From the NCBI GenBank assembly GCA_039030075.1, contig JBCCEW010000025.1:1-64000 (forward strand): 64,000 nucleotides of DNA, written 5' to 3'. Under the pieces are notes generated by a model. It was not told where the DNA came from, made no database searches, and saw nothing but the letters and a program-made list of their open reading frames with translations. Each line of letters starts with the position of its first letter. Within the stretch, counting starts at the first letter, position 1. A program made the translations under genes and the position numbers. Of the stretch, positions 1 through 9,236 are shown piece by piece. The stretch comes from Myxococcota bacterium (GTDB lineage Bacteria; Myxococcota_A; UBA9160; SMWR01).

Positions 1-86
1 GCCGTCAACCAGCCCGCAGACGGGAAGAACGGATTCGGGCTTGGCTGTCGACACGGGCATCCTGGAGCTCCCTCTGGTCGCCTCTA

Positions 87-2192
87 GTGGCCATGCGGCG
101 ACCTAGCTCAATCGCTGCGGGTCGCGCCTGGTACGCGGCTGACCGTTCGAGATTCCTGGGCACGGACCAGGGCTCGATCGTCGCAGAGCTAGCCAGCTCA
201 GCCGCTTCGCAGGGCTGGCACGTGGAGAGTCAGCAACACCAAGAGTGGAGCGCCAGCGTCGGCATTCTGCAGAGTGAGATCCGTCAAGATATACCTGACG
301 AGATTGAGATTCTCCGGGATGCGCTCGAGGAATCCGGGCTTGCCGCCTACTCCGATGTGATTCTCGAGTACGACTTCAGGCGCCGGGGTCTTCGAATCGA
401 TTGCGTCCTCCTGGCCCCCGGCATGATCGCGGTCTTGGAGTTCAAGCGATCAAAACTCTCTGCGGCGGACGCGGATCAGGTGACGAACTACTGCGTGAAC
501 CTCGTAGAGTTCCATCAGGAGACGCGAAGAACCTGCGACGAAGAGTGCGCCATCGTCGTTCCGGTTCTTGTGCAGACCAATGGAGAGTTTGAGTATCGGG
601 GTCCCATCCGCGGCGAGTTTCTTTCGGAGCCATGGGCGCCCGTATTGCGAGAGCCGATTCGATGCGGGGGCGCAGACCTTGGAAAGGCTCTTCGTGATGT
701 TCTCGGGTTGAGGAAGGGGGCGACGGCGCTAAGCCGTGAAGCCTGGCTGTCGTCGCGGTTCTCTCCATCGTCGTCGATTCTCGACGCGGCGATCTCCCTC
801 TTTGGGGATCACGACGTCAGCGCGATCCATGAGCACGCCGGCTCAATCGAGCAGATCGAGTCCACCATCGTCGACGTGGCGGTTCAGATCGAACAGGCTC
901 GGGCGGGAAAGCGGAACACGGTCGTCTTCGTGTCGGGCGCCCCGGGTGCCGGGAAAACGCTGGTCGGACTGCGGCTCGCGTTCGACGAGCGGTTCCGCGA
1001 TGACGCAGTCTTCGTGACGGGAAACGCGCCCCTTGTCGACGTTCTCACAGAGGCGCTTAGGAGGTCCTACAAGAGGAGTGCTTCGCGCACCGTAGGCTCG
1101 ATCTCTGGATACCCGCGTGAGAACGCACGCCTGGTGATCGAGAACGCCGTGTTCAAGATCGTCAAGGCTCACAACTTTCTTGGCGAGCGAGGAAAGGAAA
1201 CTGCCTCGTCTGATGGCAGCATCGTGATCTTCGATGAGGCTCAGCGCACCTACGAGAAAGGGCGAGTAGTTGTCGGTCACCCCCTTGAGGATCACGAGGC
1301 GGATCTGATCCTGCACTCGTTGGAGCAGTCCTACGATGAAGGCGCCGTCGTTGTCGCCCTGCTCGGGCACAACCAAGCGATAAATCGTGGCGAGCGGGGT
1401 GCGATCGCGTGGCTGGAGGCTGCGGAGCGGCGTGGCTGGAACTACGCGATCTCGGACCCATCCCTGGAGCTAGGGGAGTTCGACGATCTGGCGCATTGGC
1501 GAGATCACCCGCTGCGAACGGTGCTCGATGCAGGTCACCTGCCCCATTCCCTTCGCTTCTATCGCAACCGCTTCGTGGAGGAGTGGGTTCACTGCGTGAT
1601 GGAGGATGACCAGATCGGCGCGCGCGTGCTGAGTGAGAGACTGGCAACTGAGGGACACCAGATCTGGATCACGCGAGATTTGCATGTGGCGCGAAGCTGG
1701 GCTCGCAATCACCGCGTGGGTGATGAGCGCGTCGGGCTAATCGCCTCTGGCCAAGCAAGGCGTCTCGCCGCAGAAGGGCTGTTCGTCGATCAGAAACCAT
1801 CCATTGCTCAGTGGATGCTGGCTCCGAGTGGCGATATTCGATCGTCGAATATGCTGGAGACTGTGCAGAACCAGTTTCAGATCCAGGGCCTCGAGCTGGA
1901 CTATACGGTCGTGTGCTGGGATGCCGATCTGCGGCGGGGCAAGGCGGGCTGGGAGGCTTGGAGGATCAGGGGAGGTGGCTGGCAGAAAAACAAGGCACTG
2001 GACGTAGCGAAGAACAGCTATCGAGTCCTTCTCACGCGGGCTCGGAAGGGAATGGTCGTGTTCGTACCCGAAGGGGATAGGAGCGGGCACGACGGCACCC
2101 GCCATCCGCGCTTCTACGATGGGATCGCGATGCACCTCCTGGCCTGTGGCGTCCGCAAGTTGCCGAGCGAGGATCAAGAAAACGAACAGTGA
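87..2192 (+). CDS. DUF2075 / Schlafen group 3-type nuclease-helicase
   Basis: This is a putative DNA/RNA helicase of the DUF2075 family, about 701 residues. Counting from the GTG at 87, a Walker A P-loop (GAPGAGKT) lies near residues 284-291 and a Walker B (IVIFDEAQ) near 379-386. Further helicase-like blocks follow, including NSYRVLLTRARKG near the C-terminus. The N-terminal region carries D105, then E118-F-K120, the D...ExK spacing of a PD-(D/E)XK nuclease, so a nuclease-helicase fusion is inferred. The start is uncertain: GTG at 87 and ATG at 93 are both weakly supported, and the frame stays open to the window edge. Proteins of this group are often found in defence or mobile regions, but no partner is visible here. 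Base composition looks less GC-rich than the neighbouring catabolic genes. Confidence 0.85.
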   Translation: MAMRRPSSIAAGRAWYAADRSRFLGTDQGSIVAELASSAASQGWHVESQQHQEWSASVGILQSEIRQDIPDEIEILRDALEESGLAAYSDVILEYDFRRRGLRIDCVLLAPGMIAVLEFKRSKLSAADADQVTNYCVNLVEFHQETRRTCDEECAIVVPVLVQTNGEFEYRGPIRGEFLSEPWAPVLREPIRCGGADLGKALRDVLGLRKGATALSREAWLSSRFSPSSSILDAAISLFGDHDVSAIHEHAGSIEQIESTIVDVAVQIEQARAGKRNTVVFVSGAPGAGKTLVGLRLAFDERFRDDAVFVTGNAPLVDVLTEALRRSYKRSASRTVGSISGYPRENARLVIENAVFKIVKAHNFLGERGKETASSDGSIVIFDEAQRTYEKGRVVVGHPLEDHEADLILHSLEQSYDEGAVVVALLGHNQAINRGERGAIAWLEAAERRGWNYAISDPSLELGEFDDLAHWRDHPLRTVLDAGHLPHSLRFYRNRFVEEWVHCVMEDDQIGARVLSERLATEGHQIWITRDLHVARSWARNHRVGDERVGLIASGQARRLAAEGLFVDQKPSIAQWMLAPSGDIRSSNMLETVQNQFQIQGLELDYTVVCWDADLRRGKAGWEAWRIRGGGWQKNKALDVAKNSYRVLLTRARKGMVVFVPEGDRSGHDGTRHPRFYDGIAMHLLACGVRKLPSEDQENEQ

Positions 2193-2375
2193 CGACGTAG
2201 CGGCTCGCCTGGCTAGAGTTTCCCTGGTTTCGCACGGCAGGAGAGTGACGCGCGGAGCGATCCCGATTCCTGGTAGGGTGGTCGCTGCCCACGCTCTATG
2301 GAGAGGGGGATCGCCCACCATCGCCGTGCGGGTTGGCGGGACGATCTCCGAAGGCTGAGAGGCAGAGGAGGTTTC

Positions 2376-3002
2376 ATGATCCCCGTGCGCGACTTCCGAC
2401 AACACCTCGGGAGCCGACGAATGGCCTCCGCGTGGCTCTTCGCGGCGGCGCTCGCGGTCGCGCTGCTGCCTCGACCCTCTGCGGCCGCGATGTTCATCAC
2501 CATCGCCCCGGTGGGGAACGATGTGGTGGCGTCGACGCTCGGCGGCACGCTGAACACGTCGGGTCTGTCCTTCTCGGGGAACGAGCCTGCCAGCGGCCCC
2601 ACGCTGTGGCCCGTGTTCGCGGAGATCGTGTTGGGCGCACCCGCCGGCTTCGACCGCTACGTGGCCATCACCGGGCCGTCCTCGTGGGGGCCGCCCACCA
2701 GCCCGTCGAACGCTGCGTCGAGCCTCGGGCCGCTGGTCGGCGTGAGCAGTGGTCAGTTCCTGGTCGTCCCCACCGGTTACGTGTCCGGTGCGCCCCTGGG
2801 CCCGGCCTCCGCGACATTCGCCAACGCCACCATCGCCTCGCTCGAGCTGACGCCGGGCGCCTACGTCTACAGCTGGGGCAGCGGCGGCAACGCGGACTCG
2901 CTCACGGTGACCATCGTGCCGGAGCCCGCGACCGGTGCGCTGCTCACGCTCGGCGTCGTCGTGTTGGCCGCGCGTCGCCGCACGCAGTTGGGGAACGCCT
3001 AG
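2376..3002 (+). CDS. Exported PEP-CTERM-like protein
   Basis: A 208-residue secreted protein of unknown function. AGGAGG lies seven bases before the ATG at 2376 and fixes the start. The protein has a signal peptide (hydrophobic stretch around residues 20-38 ending PSAAA). Its middle is rich in Gly, Ser, Pro and Thr. The tail reads VPEPATGALLTLGVVVLAARRR: a PEP motif, a membrane helix and a basic end, the tripartite signal recognised by exosortase/archaeosortase-type systems. The stop overlaps by two bases the stop of the convergent carotenoid oxygenase gene. No exosortase is in the window. The mature domain is not recognised. Confidence 0.8.
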   Translation: MIPVRDFRQHLGSRRMASAWLFAAALAVALLPRPSAAAMFITIAPVGNDVVASTLGGTLNTSGLSFSGNEPASGPTLWPVFAEIVLGAPAGFDRYVAITGPSSWGPPTSPSNAASSLGPLVGVSSGQFLVVPTGYVSGAPLGPASATFANATIASLELTPGAYVYSWGSGGNADSLTVTIVPEPATGALLTLGVVVLAARRRTQLGNA

Positions 3003-4471
3003 GCGCGGGCTGCTTCGTCCCCGTGCCAGAAGGCATGGGTCCCGGAACAGATGCGCTCCGGCAGTGAGACCCGCGCGAGCGGTCCGCCGGTCGGGTGGTC
3101 CGCATCGAAGATCCAGCACTCGGAACGGTCCCGGTTCATATCCATCGTGTAGGTGAGAACGTACCCGTCGGTCTCTCCCGTCGCGCCATCGCGCGGAGCC
3201 ACGACGGACTCGCTCGCGAAGACTCCTTCGGGCAACCGGACCACGTCTTCGCGACCGGTCTCGAGGTCCTGTCGAACGAAGCCCTCGAAACCGAACCAAC
3301 CCGCACAGGGCAGGGCGTTGAAGGAGTAGCGGTAGCGGCGGCCGCCGTAGCGGCCGTTGATCATCCCGAACTCCATGATCCGGTCCGAGAGCCGTTCTTC
3401 CTTGCAATCGCCCGTACGCAGATTGAACCGCCAGCGGTGCGCTCTGGCCTTCATCTCGTGGAGGTCGAGGAACCGGAAGAGGTTGAAGTTCACCCCCTTC
3501 TCGGGGATCGGTTCGGGCGCGGGGTTCTCCTGGAAGAACCCGTCGAGAATGATCTCGTCCCCCTCTTCGTACGCGTTCATCCAGTGCAGGACGTAGGTGG
3601 GCGCTGCTTCGAACCAGCGGACCTCATGGCCCTCACCGCGTCGCGGCAGGATGCCGAACCGCGTCGGAAGCTCGGGGAAATAGCGCGTGGCGTGAACGCC
3701 CTTCTCCAGGGCGGCCGGGTCCCAGAACATCGGGCAGTCGTTCACGATCGCGTAGTTCTCGGTGAACGCCATGTCATGGGGAAGGCGCGGGCCCGGGAGC
3801 TCGATGCCCGTGTAGTGCGCCAGCTTTCCCGAGGCGTCGACGACGCCGTAGTGCATGTAGGGCGCCTGCTTCCCGTAGTTGAAGAAGAGCATCTCGCCCG
3901 TGTTCTCGTCGATCTTCGGATGCGCCGAGATCCCCTCGGCCGGGAACTGGCCGTCGAAGTCTTCCTTGCCGAGCGGTTCGAGGGTGCGCGGATCGGTGCG
4001 GTAGAGGTCGCCGCACTGCCAGAAGCTCGAGAGCGCCACGCCGTTGTGGACCACCACATCGGTGCTCGACGTATCCTTCATCAGCTCCCGGGCGCCCCAG
4101 CCATGCTCGCGCTTGGCGGCGGTGGGCGGTTCGGCCACGCCGGCCCACAGCGCCTCGCCGGCTTCGCGCTCTTCCCGCAGGCCGTCCGTCGGAACGAAGC
4201 GGTTCCGGTAGGTCGCCTCGCCGTCCGCGAACGACATGGCGTGCAGCATCCCGTCGCCGTCGAAGGGGTGGTAGCGCTTGATCGGCAGGAAGACCGGGTT
4301 CTCGGTGTTCCGCAGGTAGGTGCCGGACAGATCGCGAGGAATCTCGCCTTCGACATCGAGATCCCAGGCGTCGTATTCCGTGGTCTGGGGGCGCCAGGCA
4401 CCGGTTCGATAGGGATGGTCGTCGTCGGCCGGGAGGTGGTTCTCGTGGCGAGCGTGGATCTGGGTCTTCAC
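2999..4471 (-). CDS. Carotenoid oxygenase (RPE65/CCD family)
   Basis: A 490-residue non-haem iron dioxygenase of the carotenoid / lignostilbene cleavage family. These enzymes split a C=C bond of carotenoids, apocarotenoids or stilbenes to give aldehydes. The four expected iron-ligand histidines can be placed at H184 (AHPK), H232 (PHDM), H296 (VLHW) and H479 (GTHAFWHG). Other family landmarks are YLRNTENPVF and FDGDGML near the N-terminus. The start is GTG at 4471 with GGAGA upstream. It lies 37 bp after the thiolase gene and is probably co-transcribed with it and the TetR gene, suggesting a small regulated catabolic operon. The substrate cannot be read from sequence. The protein ends soon after the last ligand, a little earlier than usual. 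Confidence 0.88.
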   Translation of the reverse strand: MKTQIHARHENHLPADDDHPYRTGAWRPQTTEYDAWDLDVEGEIPRDLSGTYLRNTENPVFLPIKRYHPFDGDGMLHAMSFADGEATYRNRFVPTDGLREEREAGEALWAGVAEPPTAAKREHGWGARELMKDTSSTDVVVHNGVALSSFWQCGDLYRTDPRTLEPLGKEDFDGQFPAEGISAHPKIDENTGEMLFFNYGKQAPYMHYGVVDASGKLAHYTGIELPGPRLPHDMAFTENYAIVNDCPMFWDPAALEKGVHATRYFPELPTRFGILPRRGEGHEVRWFEAAPTYVLHWMNAYEEGDEIILDGFFQENPAPEPIPEKGVNFNLFRFLDLHEMKARAHRWRFNLRTGDCKEERLSDRIMEFGMINGRYGGRRYRYSFNALPCAGWFGFEGFVRQDLETGREDVVRLPEGVFASESVVAPRDGATGETDGYVLTYTMDMNRDRSECWIFDADHPTGGPLARVSLPERICSGTHAFWHGDEAARA

Positions 4472-4508
4472 AAAGGTTCTCCGATGCGGGGTGGCGGGGC
4501 CGCGAACG

Positions 4509-5720
4509 CTACGGTCGCTCGACGATGAAGCTCACGGTGGTCGCCGTGCTGCCGCCGATGTTCAGCGTAGCCGCACGGCGCGCGCCGCCGACCTGATACT
4601 CGCCCGCGCGCTCTGCCACCTGCGCCGACGCATCCAGCAGCATGCGCACGCCGGTCGCTCCGACCGGGTGTCCCCCTCCGATCAGGCCGCCGCTCGCGTT
4701 GACGGGGATGCGGCCGTTGCGTTCGAGCTCGCCCGCCTCGATCGCGCGGTAGCTCTCGCCGGGCGGCGTGATTCCGAAGTGGTCGATGGCCATGTACTCG
4801 GAAGGCGTCATGCAATCGTGGGTCTCGATCGCGTCGAGCGCGGACACGCCCTCGATGCCGGCGCGCTGCCACGCATCGGTGATCGCCCGGCGCACGTGGG
4901 GCATCACGAACTTGCCCTCGTCGGGACGCTGCAACTTCTGATCGAGCGAGAGGCCGACCGTCGTGTGACCCCAGCCCGCGATGTGCGCGCGGGGCTGGCG
5001 CCCGTTCTTGCGCGCCAGCCAGCGGTCCGAGACCAGCACCACCCCCGCGCCACCGTCCGTGATCTGGCAGACGTCGTTGCGGCGGAGGCGGCCGGCGACG
5101 ACCGGGTTCGCCTCGTCGTCGGCCTGGAAGGACGCGTCGCTCAGCTTCCAGTCGCGCGTCTGTGCGTTCGGGTTGTCCTTCGCATTGCGTAGATTGAGTT
5201 CACCGACCGCCCGCAGGTGCGCTTCGTCGAGTCCGAAGCGGTCCGCGTAGGTCTGCGCGACGCGGTCGAAGACGCCCGGCCACACGACGGCGCGGGGCGG
5301 CGTCTCGTGTCCCACCCAGGCGGCCGCCGCCTGGACCTCGGCAGCCTCCTGGCCCGGGAGCGTCTTCTCGAGCTCGACCCCCAATACCAGGGCGCAGTCG
5401 TATCGACCGGCTTCGAGCTCCGCCATCGCCGCCAACGCCGCGATCGAGCTAGACGCGCATGCCGCCTCGTGTCGCATCGCAGGGACGCCCCACAGCTCGG
5501 GCACGACGCTCGCGGGCATCGCGCCGAGGTGTCCCTGCCCGGTGTAGAGCTGGCCGAACGCGTTGCCGACGTGAATGGTGTCGATCTCACTCGCGTCGAC
5601 GTCCGCATCGGCGAGCGTTCCTTCGATCGTCTCCTTGACGAGAGCTCCGATGTCGAGCCTCTCGCGCCGCCAGTTCCGCGCGAAGTCCGTCTGGTGTCCG
5701 CCCATGATGGCTGTCTTCAT
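4509..5720 (-). CDS. Thiolase family protein (SCP2/acetyl-CoA acetyltransferase type)
   Basis: A 403-residue thiolase-fold enzyme expected to catalyse thiolytic cleavage or condensation of acyl-CoA in beta-oxidation. The nucleophilic cysteine is C88 in HEAACASSS. The second block (ETHDCMTPSEYMAIDHFGI) and the C-terminal NASGGLIGGGHPVGATG with the GHP histidine are intact, so the protein looks catalytically competent. This contrasts with the degenerate paralogue at 16.9 kb. CAGGAG before ATG at 5720 supports the start. It sits between a TetR gene and a carotenoid oxygenase in the same orientation. The likely role is processing CoA-activated cleavage products, but the substrate is unknown. Confidence 0.88.
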   Translation of the reverse strand: MKTAIMGGHQTDFARNWRRERLDIGALVKETIEGTLADADVDASEIDTIHVGNAFGQLYTGQGHLGAMPASVVPELWGVPAMRHEAACASSSIAALAAMAELEAGRYDCALVLGVELEKTLPGQEAAEVQAAAAWVGHETPPRAVVWPGVFDRVAQTYADRFGLDEAHLRAVGELNLRNAKDNPNAQTRDWKLSDASFQADDEANPVVAGRLRRNDVCQITDGGAGVVLVSDRWLARKNGRQPRAHIAGWGHTTVGLSLDQKLQRPDEGKFVMPHVRRAITDAWQRAGIEGVSALDAIETHDCMTPSEYMAIDHFGITPPGESYRAIEAGELERNGRIPVNASGGLIGGGHPVGATGVRMLLDASAQVAERAGEYQVGGARRAATLNIGGSTATTVSFIVERP

Positions 5721-5789
5721 GACTTGCTCCTGTGTTGCGACGGTCGCGCCGTCGCTGCCGACGGGACCGCCAGGCTCAATCGAGTCGGG

Positions 5790-6419
5790 CTACTTCGATT
5801 CGGTTTCCGGCGCCAGCATCGCCTGCACCGAGCGAGCCAGCTCCACATGAAACGCGTCGCCGCGGGTCATCCGCAGGACGAGGGGATGGTTCCAACCCTC
5901 TGAAACCAACATCAGGACCTCGGCCAGGGCCTGGGGATCTCCATCCCGCGCGATCCCTGCGCGCTGAGCGAGGCGCACGAAGCGCACGTAGTGCACCAGG
6001 GCTTCGGCTTCGCGTGTCCGGTAGACGGTCCGGAACTCGGGCGAGCCCGGCATCTGACTCCGCGCCGCCGCGAAGACCACCGAGTTGTCGTGGAAGAACT
6101 CGGCGCTCTGCCAGGTCCAGTCCGCGAGGAAGTCGGCAAGCCCCATCTCTAGAGCGCGAGCGACGTCCAGCGTGCGGCCGACGAACGAGACCAGATCGAC
6201 CATGACCGCGTCGAAGGCCGCGAGGATCGCGTCACTCTTCGACGGGAAGTGGTTGTAGAAGGTCGCCGGCGAGCTCTCGGTCCGCTCGGCGACGGACTGG
6301 GCGGAGAAGCTGCCCTCGGATTGGATCTCTGCGCGGACCGCATCGACCAGGCGCAGGCGGGTCCGCTCGGCCTTCCCGATGCGGGTGAGCCCATTCTCAG
6401 CAGGGTCGATCGCGGCCAA
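5790..6419 (-). CDS. TetR/AcrR family transcriptional regulator
   Basis: A TetR-type repressor of about 209 residues. The N-terminal HTH is clear: FSAQSVAERTESSPATFYNHFPSK, followed by an all-helical ligand-binding domain. No ATG lies in a sensible place. The frame runs far upstream, but an in-frame TTG at 6419 (LAAIDPAEN...) gives the usual TetR length and is preferred. A 17-bp imperfect palindrome lies just upstream at 6444-6460, between this gene and the divergent amidohydrolase, and could be its operator. It probably controls the downstream thiolase and carotenoid oxygenase genes, and perhaps the amidohydrolase. The start codon is the least certain part. Confidence 0.85.
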   Translation of the reverse strand: MAAIDPAENGLTRIGKAERTRLRLVDAVRAEIQSEGSFSAQSVAERTESSPATFYNHFPSKSDAILAAFDAVMVDLVSFVGRTLDVARALEMGLADFLADWTWQSAEFFHDNSVVFAAARSQMPGSPEFRTVYRTREAEALVHYVRFVRLAQRAGIARDGDPQALAEVLMLVSEGWNHPLVLRMTRGDAFHVELARSVQAMLAPETESK

Positions 6420-6443
6420 AACTGGTGTCGCACTCCAGAAACG

Positions 6444-6460
6444 GGAACCAAATTTGTACC
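6444..6460. promoter_or_regulatory. Candidate TetR operator palindrome
   Basis: GGAACCAAATTTGTACC is an imperfect 17-bp inverted repeat with six of eight arm positions matching around a central base. It lies in a strikingly AT-rich patch of an otherwise GC-rich divergent intergenic region, between the TetR gene and the amidohydrolase gene. Its role as operator is inferred from position and symmetry only. Confidence 0.45.
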
Positions 6461-6597
6461 AAGATTGGACCTCGCGTGGCAACCCCCGTGGCGCCCCGGG
6501 CCCCGCCGATCGCGCCTTTCGGGGTTCCCCGCCGAGGCCGGGGCCGTCCCGGTACCCTGTCCGGCCATCGCGCCACACGCGATTCCGAGGGAGACGC

Positions 6598-8307
6598 ATG
6601 AGCCACCTACTGGTGAAGAACGGCGTGCTGATCGACGGCACGGGCAGCCCCGGACGTCGCGCCGACGTCCGCATCCGCAACGGGATCGTCGCCGAGGTCG
6701 GCCCCGACCTGGCGCCCGATGGAGAAGAGGTGTTCGACGCGGCGGGCGCCACCGTCTGCCCTGGGTTCATCGATTCCCACACGCATCTCGACCCTTCGAT
6801 GTTCTGGGATCCCGGCTGCGATCCGATGCCGCAGCACGGCGTCACGACGGCGCTGATCGGGAACTGCTCGCTCTCCCTTGCGCCGGTCAAGCCCGAGCAC
6901 CTCGACGAGGTGATGGACGTCTTCTGTTACATCGAAGACATGCCCATCGAGGACTTCCGTCAGGGAATCCCGTGGAACTGGGAGACCTGGCGCGAGTACC
7001 GGGACTCGATGAACGCGAACGGCGCGGCGGTGAACATGGCGTCGCTGATCGGCCACTCGATGCTGCGCATCTACGTGATGGGGGCCGACGCCTGGAAACG
7101 CGCCGCCACCGACGCGGAGGTCGATTCCATGTGCGCGGAGTTGTCGGAAGCCCTGGAGGCCGGCTGCTTCGGGATCTCGACCTCGTTCTTCGACGTGGAC
7201 CGCGCCGGGCGGTTCGTGCCCACGCGGTTCGCCGAGCAGAAGGAGTTCGACGCGCTCGCAGCGACCATGGGCCAGGCCGGGCACGGGCTCGTCGAGTTCA
7301 TCCCGAACTTCACCGGCGAGACGCCGCTCGAGGAGATGAAGCAGATCGCCGACGCCACCGCGCCCCACGACGGCGTGACGGCCGTTTGGAACGGGCTCCT
7401 TCATACGGAACTGGCGCCCGAGCGCAGCGACGAGCTGATCGCCTATTCGCAGGGTCTGCGCGACGCCGGCGCCGACATCTGGCCGATCGCTTCGCCGCGC
7501 ACCGTGGACTTCAACGTCAACTGGGAGCAGACCATGGTCTTCATGATGCTCCCGGAAGGTTGGAACCAGATCATGCTCGTCCAGGGCGACGAGCGGGCCG
7601 CGAAGCTCCGGGATCCCGAGTGGCGGAAGGTCGCGCGTGAAGAGTGGGACCGCGTCGACAAGTCGCTCTTCCCGAATACCCGGCCCGAGTACGCGCGGTT
7701 CACGTCGGTGACGAAGCCCGAGAACGAGCGCTGGCTCGCGAAGAGCCTGCAAGACCTCGTCGACGAACGAGGCGGTCACCCGAGCGACGTCTTCGCTGAC
7801 TGGATCCTCGAGAACGATCTCGAGCCGGGTGTCGTGGCTGCCGGCGTGTCCAACAGCGACGTCGAGGGCGTGGCGAAGATGCTCGTGGACGATCGCGTCA
7901 TCGTCTCGGCCAGCGATGCGGGGGCGCACGTCCAGATGATGTGCGCCGCGGGCGATACGACGCTGCTCCTCACCCGACACGTCCGCGAACGCGGCGACTT
8001 CACCCTCGAAAAGGCGATCTACGAGTTGACCGGCGCGCAATCCGAGCGGCTGGGCTTCAAGGATCGCGGCATCCTCGCGCCGGGCTACGCGGGCGATCTC
8101 ACCGTCTTCGATCTCGCCGAGCTGGCCTGGGAGCCGGACACTTTCGTTTCCGATCTCCCGAGCGGTGGCGCGCGCCTGCGTCGGCCGCCGGGCGGCTACC
8201 GGCTGACGGCGGTCGGCGGCGTCATCACCCCGCGCGACGGCGTCTTGACTGGCGCGAACCCGGGCCGCGTGATCGACGGCGGCGCGCAGCGGCCCGCCGG
8301 ACACTGA
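6598..8307 (+). CDS. Amidohydrolase family protein (D-aminoacylase-like)
   Basis: A 569-residue amidohydrolase-superfamily protein related to N-acyl-D-amino-acid deacylases. These are metal-dependent hydrolases of amide bonds on a TIM-barrel fold with a flanking beta-sandwich. The opening LVKNGVLIDGTGSPGR and AGATVCPGFIDSHTHLD (metal-binding HxH) are typical. Further marks are a downstream SASDAGAHVQMM (metal-ligand Asp) and the closing LGFKDRGILAPGYAGDLTVFD. The ATG at 6598 follows GGGAGA. It is divergent from the TetR gene with a shared control region. Many homologues are annotated as D-aminoacylase without evidence, and the real substrate is open. Confidence 0.88.
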   Translation: MSHLLVKNGVLIDGTGSPGRRADVRIRNGIVAEVGPDLAPDGEEVFDAAGATVCPGFIDSHTHLDPSMFWDPGCDPMPQHGVTTALIGNCSLSLAPVKPEHLDEVMDVFCYIEDMPIEDFRQGIPWNWETWREYRDSMNANGAAVNMASLIGHSMLRIYVMGADAWKRAATDAEVDSMCAELSEALEAGCFGISTSFFDVDRAGRFVPTRFAEQKEFDALAATMGQAGHGLVEFIPNFTGETPLEEMKQIADATAPHDGVTAVWNGLLHTELAPERSDELIAYSQGLRDAGADIWPIASPRTVDFNVNWEQTMVFMMLPEGWNQIMLVQGDERAAKLRDPEWRKVAREEWDRVDKSLFPNTRPEYARFTSVTKPENERWLAKSLQDLVDERGGHPSDVFADWILENDLEPGVVAAGVSNSDVEGVAKMLVDDRVIVSASDAGAHVQMMCAAGDTTLLLTRHVRERGDFTLEKAIYELTGAQSERLGFKDRGILAPGYAGDLTVFDLAELAWEPDTFVSDLPSGGARLRRPPGGYRLTAVGGVITPRDGVLTGANPGRVIDGGAQRPAGH

Positions 8308-8404
8308 GACCCACGAACGCGGCCCCCTGCGGCGGGTGCGATGCTGGCCGGGGCGCGCGTCAGGCCCTCTTGGGTTCCTGAGCCCTGGCCTGGCTTCGCC
8401 TGGC

Positions 8405-9190
8405 CTACGACGCCGCATCCAGGTCCGGCGCCCACGCCGAACCGTTGATGTGGCTGCCGCCGTCGACGAAGAGCGTGTTCCCGGTGAGGTAGCGACTGCC
8501 CTCACTCGCGAGAAAGAGCGCCACGGGCGCGATGTCTTCGTAGCAGTCGCCGATCCGGCCCATCGGATTCGCGGCATCCGCAGCGGCGATGAGCTCCGGG
8601 TGCGCCGCCATCGTCGATGCGAACGAGGCGGACTTCGCGGCCGGACAGATGATGTTCGCCGTGATTCCCGTGTTCGCCCACTCGCGGGCGGCGGTGCGCG
8701 TCGCGGAGCGCAGCGCTTCCTTGCTCGCGTTGTACTCGACCGTCCCCATGTGCGCATTCACGCCGTTGAGCGAGCAGATGCTGATGATCCGGCCGTATCC
8801 GGCGGCCTTCATGATCGGGTGCGCCGCCAGCATCGCCCAGAAGGGGCCGAGGAAGCCCATGTTCACGCCGTGCTGCATCAGCTCGACCGGCTTCGATTCG
8901 ACGCGGCCCAGCTTCCCGCCGCCCCACGCGTTGTTCACGAGGATGTCGAGGCGTCCCCAGCGGTCGACCGCGTGGGACACCATCGCCTCGACGTCGCTCT
9001 TCGACGACGCATCCGTTCGCGCGAACTCCGCGTTCGCGCCCAGCTCCTTGGCGGCCATCTCGCCCGCGTCGACGTCGATGTCGGCGACCAGGACGCGCGC
9101 GCCCTCTTCGATGAACCTCTGCGCAATCCCTCGACCGATGCCGAGGGCCGCTCCCGTCACGATCGCGACGCGGCCATCCAACTCACCCAT
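8405..9190 (-). CDS. Short-chain dehydrogenase/reductase (SDR)
   Basis: A 261-residue classical SDR oxidoreductase using NAD(P)(H). The cofactor motif is TGAALGIG near the N-terminus and NNAWGG replaces the usual NNAG. The catalytic Ser is in SICSLNG and the YxxxK is VEYNASK. The C-terminal LTGNTLFVDGGSHING is family-typical. The start at 9190 is chosen because GGAGG lies just upstream; the longer open frame overlaps the divergent DacB-like gene. Substrate not identifiable. Confidence 0.87.
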   Translation of the reverse strand: MGELDGRVAIVTGAALGIGRGIAQRFIEEGARVLVADIDVDAGEMAAKELGANAEFARTDASSKSDVEAMVSHAVDRWGRLDILVNNAWGGGKLGRVESKPVELMQHGVNMGFLGPFWAMLAAHPIMKAAGYGRIISICSLNGVNAHMGTVEYNASKEALRSATRTAAREWANTGITANIICPAAKSASFASTMAAHPELIAAADAANPMGRIGDCYEDIAPVALFLASEGSRYLTGNTLFVDGGSHINGSAWAPDLDAAS

Positions 9191-9236
9191 TGCCTTCGAC
9201 CTCCAGCGAGTGTCCGGTGGTAAGCTAGCTCGCCTC

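Noticed and set aside
6420-6890. N-terminal extension of the TetR gene to 366 residues
   Set aside because: The extra residues overlap the divergent amidohydrolase gene and are unlike TetR proteins; the TTG at 6419 gives normal length.
6607-8757. 716-codon minus-strand frame opposite the amidohydrolase
   Set aside because: The plus-strand amidohydrolase has clear motifs; the antisense frame has none.
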